Assembly: GCA_015062085.1 (NCBI GenBank)
Contig: SUVI01000033.1
Location: 1-26,831 of the forward strand
Reading direction: 5' to 3'
Length of the DNA stretch: 26,831 nt
Origin: Planctomycetaceae bacterium
Lineage (GTDB): Bacteria > Planctomycetota > Planctomycetia > Pirellulales > Thermoguttaceae
This document shows, piece after piece, positions 13,949 through 21,434 of this stretch. Within the stretch, counting starts at the first letter, position 1; each line of letters begins with the position of its first letter. The notes under the pieces are model-generated. The model was not told where the DNA came from. It ran no database searches and worked only from the letters and a program-made list of their open reading frames with translations. The position numbers and the translations under genes were made by a program.

Positions 13949-15862
13949 TTACTTGCCTGGGACTGGACTGGCCAAAACTGGGCGAAAGCCACGGTCGTTG
14001 AACCGATTGTCCGGCGCAGTCCCGTTCCGGGACGCGGAGCGACAGTGCCGGGCGTAGTCGCGCCAGCCGCCCCCGCGGATGACTCGGCTCGAGCCGTTAG
14101 CAGGGCCTATCGGGTCGCTCGTTGGCGACTCGGCGTAGTAATCGTCATCATACCAGTCCTGGCACCACTCATACACATTACCGTGCATGTCGTAAAGACC
14201 CCACGCATTCGGCTTCTTTTGGCCTACTGGATGAGTACTGCCTGTGCCCCAATCTTCATCATACCAGCCCATCTCACCAAGATCCCCAGCATACGCGCCC
14301 GTCGTACCTGCACGACACGCATACTCCCACTGCGCCTCCGTCGGAAGACTCACAGTCAGCCCAAGTTTCTCCGACAGCTTTTCGCAAAAAGATCGGCACT
14401 CCTCCCAGCTCACAAAGTACATCGGATAATCCGAACCTTCGCCTCTCAACCCCCAAGGCGTATGCTCCTTGTCGCGCTGCTGACTGATACTCGTGCCCAT
14501 CACACTCTTCCACATCGCCTGCGTCACTTCCGTCTCAAGCATCCAGAAACCACGCGTAAGCGTCACGCTGTGCTGCGTTTCGTTATAGTATTTCCAATCT
14601 ATTCCTGCAGCATCCCACTCCGATTTAGAACTCCCCATCAGGAACGTGCCCGAAGGACACCAGCGGAAAGCGTACTCGATGCCGTCGACGGTCTTCACCA
14701 TGCGCTCGCCTGCTTTGCGGACGGCGGGTTTCGGCGGTTCAGGAGGGGTGACAGGTCCAGAGACGGTCGGAGGAACAGAGGAGGAGTCGGACTCCAATTT
14801 CGCGAGGATGAAGTCGGTCATTTCGCTGCCTTGGCGGAAGGTCGGGACCTGGACACGGTTGAATTCGCGGAATACGTACTTTTTCGTCTTCCGACTCGCG
14901 TACTGGAAAAGATCCAAGATGCTGACGTACCCATCTTCGTCGCCCGCGGCACCGGCAAGGCCTTCCGCGAGAAAGTGCGTAAACACGCCATGCTCAAGCG
15001 TCTCGTCTTCCCAAGACTGCTGCTCACGGTCGCACGACGCGATGAGAACGAAACCGTGCGTCTCCGCACCGATCGGGTCATCCAGTGTCTTCGCCCCTCC
15101 AAGCCCCTTCGAGCCGCCAAACGCGACTTCATCACGGCACGCGTCCACGATGAAGATCTTCTGACGTGCCGCGCATTTTTCAAGCTGCTCAAACGCCCAG
15201 TCGCGGGAGACGATCGAATCCCTTTTTTCAAGGTCCGTGTCCGACGGACAAAGGTACGATTTTCCATCCACCATCACGCCATGCCCGCTGAACGCGATCG
15301 TAAGCTGGTCCCCTTCCCCCATTAGCCGGGTGATGCTCTCGATCTGCCGCATGATATTCGCGCGCGTCGGCCGGCGTTCCAGCTCGGAATCATCTGTCAT
15401 AATAAAAATATTCTCTTTCGGCACGCCGATCTTCTGGAAACTCGCCGCCAGCGTCTTCATGTCGTTCATGCAGAAACGGAGGGAGCGGATCGGCTTCGCG
15501 TACTGATTCACGCCGATCAAAAGCGCATACCGATTCCCTTTTTCCACGATCGCCACTCCGCGGTCGAAAGAACCGGTTTCGGTCTCCTCAACTTCTTCAA
15601 ATGCGTCGTCATCCATGGAACGGCTTGCTGTTCGCTTTTCCGTAATGTACGTCTGGTCCGCCTCGGAGAGTTTTTTGACCGCCACACGGAAAAGTTTACC
15701 GTTGGAGCGGATGTGGATCTTTTCCTCATCGGTGTCCTTCTCCATCTCCCACACGCCAACCATCTCCTTTCCTGCCGACGTCGTCCACGTCCGAACGGTT
15801 TCTTCTGCCAGAACCAGTGCCGGAATAAGAGATAAAATGAGTAAAAGGATGAATTTTTTCAT
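13949..15862 (-). CDS. Secreted SHD1-caspase-FGE/SUMF1 fusion protein
   Basis: The protein has 637 residues from the ATG at 15860-15862. An ATG 17 codons earlier lies inside the predicted -10 box, so it cannot be the start. A signal peptide covers 1-19 (MKKFILLLILSLIPALVLA). Residues about 23-75 resemble the SHD1 beta-domain common in planctomycete exported proteins. The caspase/peptidase C14 domain (about 108-355) has the catalytic dyad H194 in FSGHG and C242 in VDACRD. A Pro-rich linker (362-380) leads to an FGE-sulfatase/SUMF1 domain (about 388-630) with LPTEAQWEYACRAG and YDMHGNVYEWCQDW. It probably acts outside the cytoplasm. The SUMF1 part is likely a ligand-binding scaffold. Its C-terminus looks like a DGR variable region. 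Confidence 0.92.
   Translation of the reverse strand: MKKFILLLILSLIPALVLAEETVRTWTTSAGKEMVGVWEMEKDTDEEKIHIRSNGKLFRVAVKKLSEADQTYITEKRTASRSMDDDAFEEVEETETGSFDRGVAIVEKGNRYALLIGVNQYAKPIRSLRFCMNDMKTLAASFQKIGVPKENIFIMTDDSELERRPTRANIMRQIESITRLMGEGDQLTIAFSGHGVMVDGKSYLCPSDTDLEKRDSIVSRDWAFEQLEKCAARQKIFIVDACRDEVAFGGSKGLGGAKTLDDPIGAETHGFVLIASCDREQQSWEDETLEHGVFTHFLAEGLAGAAGDEDGYVSILDLFQYASRKTKKYVFREFNRVQVPTFRQGSEMTDFILAKLESDSSSVPPTVSGPVTPPEPPKPAVRKAGERMVKTVDGIEYAFRWCPSGTFLMGSSKSEWDAAGIDWKYYNETQHSVTLTRGFWMLETEVTQAMWKSVMGTSISQQRDKEHTPWGLRGEGSDYPMYFVSWEECRSFCEKLSEKLGLTVSLPTEAQWEYACRAGTTGAYAGDLGEMGWYDEDWGTGSTHPVGQKKPNAWGLYDMHGNVYEWCQDWYDDDYYAESPTSDPIGPANGSSRVIRGGGWRDYARHCRSASRNGTAPDNRFNDRGFRPVLASPVPGK
13982..14086 (-). 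other. Candidate DGR variable repeat in the FGE domain
   Basis: Residues 593-627 read RVIRGGGWRDYARHCRSASR then NGTAPDNRFNDRGFR. This matches the C-terminal FGE consensus whose surface positions are diversified in DGR targets. The probable variable positions G599, R601, D602, Y603, H606, S611, F621 and D623 are encoded GGC, CGC, GAC, TAC, CAC, TCC, TTC and GAC. All could arise from AGC or AAC by changes only at A. Just upstream in the same gene, Asp and Tyr codons mix T and C endings. No template repeat or reverse transcriptase is in the window, so any DGR would act from elsewhere. Confidence 0.55.
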
Positions 15863-15911
15863 AAACTGTCCCCATTTTCCAATTTTCAACAGAGAAAAAT
15901 ATTTAGATTTC

Positions 15912-15939
15912 ATTGTACACCAAAATTTTGAAAAGTCAA
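15912..15939 (-). promoter_or_regulatory. Predicted promoter of the caspase-FGE gene
   Basis: On the minus strand TTGACT (15939-15934) is followed after 16 nt by TACAAT (15917-15912). Transcription would begin near 15905, about 43 nt before the chosen start codon. The box overlaps the upstream in-frame ATG and so settles the gene start at 15862. Confidence 0.7.
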
Positions 15940-16034
15940 TGGATGTAAAAGTAGTCTAAAAAATATTTTGTAGAAAAAGAAGCTGGAAAAAGCAAACTTT
16001 TTGGTTCTTTTTTCTCAAAAATCGCTTTACCCGG

Positions 16035-16063
16035 TTGAAATTTTGGCGGATCTGTGGTAAAAT
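16035..16063 (+). promoter_or_regulatory. Predicted promoter of rhaB
   Basis: TTGAAA (16035-16040), a 17-nt spacer and TAAAAT (16058-16063) make a strong sigma-70-type promoter about 70 nt upstream of the rhamnulokinase start. The 50 bases before the -35 are AT-rich. No obvious palindromic operator for a rhamnose regulator was found. Confidence 0.7.
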
Positions 16064-16133
16064 CTTAAAAATCAGGATCCTGAAGTACGGGGTCCGCATG
16101 ATTTCACCCTCCTTTTTCCCCACGGAGCCGCAC

Positions 16134-17639
16134 ATGACAGAAAAAGCCTACCTCGCCGTCGATATGGGCGCGTCGTCCGGACGCCACGTTTTGGGCCGTC
16201 TGAACGGAGAGACCCTCACGCTTGAAGAGATCTACCGATTTGAAAACGGTGGGACAGACCTCGGCGGAACGCTCTACTGGGACCTTCCGGCACTCTGGAA
16301 GAACGTGCAGAACGGGCTGCGCGCGGCAGCTGCGCTTCCGGGTATCGCGGAAAGTCTCCGAAGCGTCGGCGTCGATACGTGGGGCGTCGATTTCGCGATG
16401 CTGGACCGGAATGACCGCGTACTCTCCAATCCTGTCACGTACCGCGACCATCGGACGGACGGTTTCCCGGAAGCGGCATTTGAGACGGTATCGAGAAGCG
16501 AGATCTTCGCACACACCGGCCTGCAGTTCATGCAGTTCAACACGCTCTACCAGCTCATCGCCATGCGTGAAGCCGACGACCCGCTTTTGACGGCCGGTCA
16601 GCGTTTCCTGCAGATCCCGGACGTTTTCCACTGGCTTTTGAGCGGTCAGAAAGCAAACGAATTCACCAACGCGACCACGACGCAGTTTTTCGACCCGCAG
16701 AAAGGGGACTGGGCGCGGGAACTCCTGGAGAAATTCGGGATCCCGACGCATTTTCTGGGCAAGATCACCATGCCGGGAACGAATCTCGGCCCACTGCGTC
16801 CCAGTGTGCAGTCCGCGACGGGGCTTGGTGCGAATGTGAACGTCGTCCTTCCAGGGACCCACGATACCGCGAGTGCCGTCATGGCGGTCCCGGCCGACTA
16901 CGAGCTCGGCGCGCAGCCAAATTGGGCGTACATTTCGCTCGGCACGTGGGCGCTGATGGGGATCGAGTCGCCGAAACCGATCGTGAACGAGAAGATGCTC
17001 GAGCTGAACTTCACGAACGAGGGCGGTGTAGGAAACACGTGGCGCGTTCTGAAAAACATCACAGGAATGTGGATCCTGCAGGAGTGCAAGCGGATCTGGA
17101 ATGCAGAAGGAAAGGCGTGGGACTGGGACGAACTGACCCGAATGTCGGATGCCGCGCCGTCTCTCCAGCGGTTCATCAACGCCGAGGCTCCGGAATTCTT
17201 TGCTCCGGAAAACATGGTGAGCGAGATCGTGAACTTCTGCCGCGCGACAGGCCAAAGCGTGCCGGAAACCGAGGGCGAGATCCTGAAGTGTGCCGTGGAA
17301 AGCATCGCGATGCGCTTCCGCGACGTTTTCCGAATGTGCGAGGAGATCAACGGCCAGACGCTCGAAACGATCCACATCGTGGGCGGCGGAACGAAAAACC
17401 GACAGCTCTGCCAAATGACGGCAAACGCGACCGGACGAAAAGTCGTGACCGGCCCGGTAGAAGCGACCGCGATCGGAAATATTCTGATCCAGGCGATCGC
17501 CGATGGTGCCGTCCGCGACATTTCCCATGCCCGTGCGATCGTGCGGAACAGTTTCCCAATGGAGACGTTCCTCCCCCAGAATACGGAGGCGTGGGACAGT
17601 GCTTACGCCCGGTACTCAGAATGTCTCAGCCGCCGTTGA
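16134..17639 (+). CDS. rhaB: Rhamnulokinase
   Basis: The 501-residue FGGY-family kinase phosphorylates L-rhamnulose to L-rhamnulose-1-phosphate in the cytoplasm, the second step of rhamnose breakdown. Visible motifs are AVDMGASSGRHVLGR (8-22), GVDTWGVDFAMLD (79-91), YRDHRTDG (103-110), the catalytic aspartate D244 in GTHDTASAV, ISLGTWALMG, and the C-terminal HIVGGGTKNRQLCQM with TGPVEATAIGN. Length equals the family norm. I start at 16134 because GGAG lies 7 nt upstream and the kinase fold begins there. Upstream in-frame starts overlap or closely follow the promoter. No isomerase, aldolase or transporter genes adjoin it. Xylulokinase or fuculokinase are less likely given the motifs. Confidence 0.93.
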   Translation: MTEKAYLAVDMGASSGRHVLGRLNGETLTLEEIYRFENGGTDLGGTLYWDLPALWKNVQNGLRAAAALPGIAESLRSVGVDTWGVDFAMLDRNDRVLSNPVTYRDHRTDGFPEAAFETVSRSEIFAHTGLQFMQFNTLYQLIAMREADDPLLTAGQRFLQIPDVFHWLLSGQKANEFTNATTTQFFDPQKGDWARELLEKFGIPTHFLGKITMPGTNLGPLRPSVQSATGLGANVNVVLPGTHDTASAVMAVPADYELGAQPNWAYISLGTWALMGIESPKPIVNEKMLELNFTNEGGVGNTWRVLKNITGMWILQECKRIWNAEGKAWDWDELTRMSDAAPSLQRFINAEAPEFFAPENMVSEIVNFCRATGQSVPETEGEILKCAVESIAMRFRDVFRMCEEINGQTLETIHIVGGGTKNRQLCQMTANATGRKVVTGPVEATAIGNILIQAIADGAVRDISHARAIVRNSFPMETFLPQNTEAWDSAYARYSECLSRR

Positions 17640-17656
17640 CCCTTTCCCTGAAACGT

Positions 17657-17689
17657 GTGCGGGTACCGCCTGAAAAATGGTTCCCGCAC
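17657..17689 (+). terminator. Hairpin after rhaB, possible weak terminator
   Basis: GTGCGGGTACC (17657-17667) pairs with GGTTCCCGCAC (17679-17689) with one mismatch around an 11-nt loop, 17 nt past the rhaB stop. The following bases are not a T-run, so termination may be partial and the downstream DUF58 gene could be read through. No separate promoter for DUF58 was recognised. Confidence 0.5.
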
Positions 17690-17742
17690 TTCCAGACCCG
17701 TAGCATTTTCCAGCGCGTTTCATTTTTTCGCGTTTCCCGATC

Positions 17743-18690
17743 ATGCCTAGTTCCCCAACATCCCCCCATTCCGAATACTTCCGTCCGGAAGCCCTGAAAC
17801 GGATCCATAAACTGGAACTCCGAGCACGTTTCATCATGGAAGGCCTCCTTTCCGGCCGTCACAAAAGTCCGTTTTTCGGTCAGTCACTCGAATTCGCGCA
17901 GCACCGTCAGTATGCAGCAGGCGATGACCTTCGGCGTATCGACTGGAAAGTCTGGGGACGGCAAGACCGTTTTTTTGTGAAACAGTACGAAGACGAAACG
18001 AACCTGCGCGCAGCACTTCTTGTGGACTGTTCGCGCAGCATGCACTACTCGCGCAGCCCGGAATCGATGACGAAATTCGACTACGCCGCGACGCTCGCCG
18101 TCTCGATCGCCTGGCAGCTTCTCCGTCAGCAGGATACGGTGGGCGGTTTCTGTTTCGACTCGCAGATCCGGCAAATCATCCCGCAGCGCACGAACCGCAA
18201 TCACCTGAACTCGCTGATACAGGCGCTTGAGACCATCGGACCGCAGGACAAAACGGCTCACGGCAAGGATCCCGGAACAGACCAAACCGACTTGGGCAGC
18301 GTCCTCCTTCAGGCAGCAGAAACGTTTCCCAAACGCGGGCTGATCTGCCTTTTCAGTGACCTTTTTACGCCGCGTCCGTCACTCTGGAAGGGTCTGAAAC
18401 TTCTCCGTTCACGCGGACACGACATTCTGGTCTTTCACATTCTGGATGACGATGAACTGGAATTCACGTTTCAGGGTCCGACCCGTTTCGTTGGCCTTGA
18501 AGGTCCATCGACCCTGCGGTGCAATCCGCGGGCACTGCGTGACGGATACCTGGAAGCCATGAGTGAGTTTCTCGACGAGATCCGGCACGGCTGTGCGGCA
18601 AACAGGACCGACTACGCACTGGTCCGGACCAGCGATCCCTTCGACCAGACGCTTTCCGGGACTCTTCTGAAACGCCGGCGCTCCCCCTGA
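17743..18690 (+). CDS. DUF58-family protein with vWA-like fold
   Basis: The 315-residue protein carries the DUF58 signature around residues 48-85: LEFAQHRQYAAGDDLRRIDW followed by FVKQYEDE. A MIDAS-like metal site DCSRS (95-99) opens a von Willebrand A-like domain. There is no signal peptide or membrane segment. In many bacteria DUF58 proteins sit with a MoxR AAA+ ATPase and BatA/BatB membrane proteins, forming an envelope-associated or chaperone-like complex. Here the two BatA-like genes follow but no moxR precedes; rhaB is upstream instead. The gap to the next gene is 92 nt. The Shine-Dalgarno sequence is weak. Confidence 0.9.
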   Translation: MPSSPTSPHSEYFRPEALKRIHKLELRARFIMEGLLSGRHKSPFFGQSLEFAQHRQYAAGDDLRRIDWKVWGRQDRFFVKQYEDETNLRAALLVDCSRSMHYSRSPESMTKFDYAATLAVSIAWQLLRQQDTVGGFCFDSQIRQIIPQRTNRNHLNSLIQALETIGPQDKTAHGKDPGTDQTDLGSVLLQAAETFPKRGLICLFSDLFTPRPSLWKGLKLLRSRGHDILVFHILDDDELEFTFQGPTRFVGLEGPSTLRCNPRALRDGYLEAMSEFLDEIRHGCAANRTDYALVRTSDPFDQTLSGTLLKRRRSP

Positions 18691-18782
18691 ACGGTCCCGC
18701 TTAGTATTCGTGCAGGTATCATTTCCCTGACATTCCCATTCCATCGAGCCTTTTTCATACCAGAAAGACGCCGAGACACCAA

Positions 18783-21434
18783 ATGTTTACGAATCCGTTC
18801 CTCCTTTGGGGACTTTTTTTCGCCGCAGTTCCGCTGGCTATTCATCTCATCAATCTGCTGAGGCATCGTCCAGTAGAGTGGGGAGCCATGGAATTTTTGC
18901 TTACAGCGTACAAAAAACATCGAACCAGAATGCGTATGAAAGAACTTCTGCTTCTGCTCATGCGTATGGGTCTCATCGCGCTTCTTGTGCTGATGCTTGC
19001 AGGCCCCATAGTTCGCAGTGTCCTCCCCGGGAGCGGTAAGACGCACCACATCGTGATCCTCGATGACAGTTTCTCGATGATGGACCGGCTCGGCGAAACG
19101 TCGGTTTTCGAAAATGCGAAAGATTCCATCGGGCAGCTGGTCGAAGATCTTACACAACAGGGAGGAATACACGATCTAACGCTCCTGCGCACTTCACAGT
19201 CACGGGAAGGAACGCGTCAGACCGACATTCACGCTCAGCGGGTCAGCCGCAGTTTCCTAGAAACTTTTTCCGTCGAAACGCTGGAGCCGTCCTTTACTTC
19301 CGGAGGAATGGGAGACGCATTGCGCTACGTCCGAGAACTGGTTCCGGAAACCGACGGCGACAGCCAGATCCTCTACGTCATTTCGGATTTTCGTACCCGG
19401 GACTGGAAAACGGCTCCCGAACTTGCCGCACAAATGGAGGAACTGGTTCGAGCCGGCTTCCGGATCCGAATGATCGACTGCGCATCTAGCAGTCATGCAA
19501 ACCTCGGCGTGAGCAGCCTGAAACCGCTTGAGGGTACCCAAGCCGCCGGAGTTCCGCTTCTTCTCTCTGCACGCGTAACGAATTTTGGCCAGTCCGCGGT
19601 CAACGGTGCCGTTCTGCATCCTGAAATTTTCCAGGTCAGTCCCTCCAGCGCGTCAACGCCGTCGTCAGTAACATCACCTCCAAGCGATCCATCGTCAGTG
19701 CCGTCCGCCTCACCGGCGCCGTCTGCTCAGCACTCCGCCTCGACCACGTCGGCCTCGCAAACACTCCCGCCAGTCGCACTTCCCGAAATTCCGGCAGGCG
19801 ATTCCGTCACGGTCTCCTTCCCAGTCACGTTTCCGCAGGCAGGCAATTTTGGAGTTCGAGTTTCACTTCCTCCCGACGCGATCCCGGCCGATGATCAGGC
19901 CCACGCAGCCTTTTCTATCCCGCCGTTTGAGCAGATCCTTCTGATCGACGATTCGCTGGACGGCTCCGTATCCCGCTTCCTTCGGACTGCCTTGGCCCCC
20001 GGAGACCGCGTCAGGACGGGTATCGTACCGCGAGTGGAGAAAGCACGTTTCCTAAGTACTAGCGATTTGAGTGCTTTTCGGAGCATCTACCTCCTTGACA
20101 CCGCCGCCCTAGAGCCTCAGGCCGTGACGGCACTGGAAGATTTCGTCCGAAAAGGAGGGGGACTGTGTATCTTTACCGGCCCGCAAACGGACCCGATCCA
20201 GGCACAAAAATGGTATCGAGGCGGAAAAGGATTTTTCCCGGTCATTCTGGATCAAACGCAGGAACTCCCCGCCTACTATGCGTCGCCGGACCTCCGCGTC
20301 GCCCACCATCCGATCTTCCGCATTTTCTCAGGCGAAAACGCCTCTCAGTTCAACTCGATCCGCGTGGAACGCTACTTCACGCTTGACGATGCGACGCTCG
20401 AAACGCTCATTCCGCTGGAAGATGAGACTTCCGCCATTCAGAAAACCCAAGCGGACCGGAGGAATCGCCGGAAAGACAGTCAGAAAGACAGTCAGAAAGA
20501 CAGTCAGAAAGACAGCCGGAAAGACAGTGAAGTATCCCCAGATCTAGAAACTGTTCCCGCGGGATCTGGAGAAGTCCGTGTTCTCGCCGCCCTGCGAAAT
20601 AATTCGCCGCTCGTAGTGGAACGCGATTTTGGCAAAGGGAAAGTGATCCTTTTCCTCACGACTGCAGACCGAACGTGGACGGACTGGCCCGTAGGAGATC
20701 CGGCACGGCCGAATCCGTTTTCTCAAGGATCTTACGTCGTCATGGCACTCCAGCTGCAGGCGTACCTGACCAGCGCGGCATTTCCGGATCTGCGTGTCGG
20801 CACTCCGTTAAGCATCTCTTTTTCTGCCGAAAGATTTGAGGCCTCCGTTCCATTCCGTGTTCCTAACGGTTCGCCTTGGGAACGATCCACGGCAATTCCT
20901 GACACCGAGGGGTCTCTGAACGTTACGTCCCCCCCAACCCGTTCTCCCGGGATCTACAGTGCAGAACTGAAGGGGCTCAACGGCATCGATGAAGAACGCC
21001 TTTTTGCGGTGAACCCAGACGTTTGGGAAGGCATGACCGAGAAAATGTCCAAACCCGCTCTTCTTGCCGAGTTTCCGAACATTCTGCTCGACTATGTCTC
21101 AGCAGAGAGTTTCCGTTTCTCCGTCTCGGATGCCGGAAGATCCATCCTTTCCGACTGGCTCCTTGCACTGGTCCTCCTCTGGATCTTGCTGGAAATGCTC
21201 CTCGCGGCAAGTGCAAGCTGGCACCTGAATGGCACGGATGCAGTCACGTTCTTTTCCAGAAAAGGGAAAGGGAATCGAAAAGGGAAAGAAATAGGAAAAA
21301 AGAAAGGGAATGGAAATGGAAGCAGAAAAGGGAACGAAAATGGAAATGACTCCGTGAAAGCCGGAAAGAGGTCGGAACGAGTCGGAAATCGCACCCTAAA
21401 ACAGAAGATCAGAACGAATGGAGGTGAAAAATGA
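18783..21434 (+). CDS. BatA-like vWA membrane protein 1
   Basis: The 883-residue protein starts with the BatA (aerotolerance N-terminal) domain: FTNPFLLWGLFFAAVPLAIH and HRPVEWGAMEFL (about 2-40), with hydrophobic helices at about 5-25 and 55-80. A vWA domain follows with MIDAS residues DDSFS (94-98). There is a Ser/Pro/Thr-rich linker (about 285-325), a likely class-I glutamine-amidotransferase-like fold (about 380-460, seen as QILLIDDS and GGGLCIFTG), and a last membrane helix near 785-805. After this helix comes an odd Lys/Gly/Asn-rich tail of about 65 residues. It overlaps the next gene by 4 nt (ATGA). Transport or aerotolerance roles are only inferred from family names. Confidence 0.87.
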   Translation: MFTNPFLLWGLFFAAVPLAIHLINLLRHRPVEWGAMEFLLTAYKKHRTRMRMKELLLLLMRMGLIALLVLMLAGPIVRSVLPGSGKTHHIVILDDSFSMMDRLGETSVFENAKDSIGQLVEDLTQQGGIHDLTLLRTSQSREGTRQTDIHAQRVSRSFLETFSVETLEPSFTSGGMGDALRYVRELVPETDGDSQILYVISDFRTRDWKTAPELAAQMEELVRAGFRIRMIDCASSSHANLGVSSLKPLEGTQAAGVPLLLSARVTNFGQSAVNGAVLHPEIFQVSPSSASTPSSVTSPPSDPSSVPSASPAPSAQHSASTTSASQTLPPVALPEIPAGDSVTVSFPVTFPQAGNFGVRVSLPPDAIPADDQAHAAFSIPPFEQILLIDDSLDGSVSRFLRTALAPGDRVRTGIVPRVEKARFLSTSDLSAFRSIYLLDTAALEPQAVTALEDFVRKGGGLCIFTGPQTDPIQAQKWYRGGKGFFPVILDQTQELPAYYASPDLRVAHHPIFRIFSGENASQFNSIRVERYFTLDDATLETLIPLEDETSAIQKTQADRRNRRKDSQKDSQKDSQKDSRKDSEVSPDLETVPAGSGEVRVLAALRNNSPLVVERDFGKGKVILFLTTADRTWTDWPVGDPARPNPFSQGSYVVMALQLQAYLTSAAFPDLRVGTPLSISFSAERFEASVPFRVPNGSPWERSTAIPDTEGSLNVTSPPTRSPGIYSAELKGLNGIDEERLFAVNPDVWEGMTEKMSKPALLAEFPNILLDYVSAESFRFSVSDAGRSILSDWLLALVLLWILLEMLLAASASWHLNGTDAVTFFSRKGKGNRKGKEIGKKKGNGNGSRKGNENGNDSVKAGKRSERVGNRTLKQKIRTNGGEK
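19637..19770 (+). repeat. Ser/Pro/Thr/Ala-rich linker segment
   Basis: This stretch of the BatA-like gene encodes a low-complexity linker dominated by Ser, Pro, Thr and Ala (for example SSASTPSSVTSPPSDPSSVP). It separates the vWA part from the following beta domain. It is flexible and possibly surface-modified, but nothing in the sequence proves this. Confidence 0.7.
20472..20531 (+). repeat. 12-bp tandem repeat encoding KDSQ units
   Basis: Five near-identical copies of a 12-bp unit (AAAGACAGTCAG, with the last two diverged) encode KDSQ-KDSQ-KDSQ-KDSR-KDSE inside BatA-like protein 1. Unit loss or gain keeps the frame. It lies in a hydrophilic loop between predicted domains. Confidence 0.9.
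21254..21400 (+). repeat. Purine-rich low-complexity tail of BatA-like protein 1
   Basis: The coding strand is almost all A and G, built from degenerate AAAGGGAA-like units. It encodes a Lys/Gly/Asn-rich basic tail (GKGNRKGKEIGKKKGNGNG and on) directly after the last membrane helix. Composition contrasts sharply with the GC-balanced gene before it. The reading frame stays open to the TGA at 21432-21434. Confidence 0.85.

Noticed and set aside
13898..15325. 475-codon open frame on the plus strand, antisense to the caspase-FGE gene
   Set aside because: It lies wholly opposite a gene with intact domains and signal peptide. Its translation is Arg/His/Pro-rich without recognisable motifs, and it has no ribosome-binding site. 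It is a GC-skew shadow.
15863..15913. Upstream in-frame start for the caspase-FGE protein
   Set aside because: Its ATG lies within the predicted -10 box TACAAT, and it lacks a ribosome-binding site. The ATG at 15862 begins a clean signal peptide.
16104..17528. 474-codon open frame on the minus strand, antisense to rhaB
   Set aside because: It is fully covered by the rhamnulokinase coding frame, and the product is Arg-rich with no domain. It is a shadow ORF.
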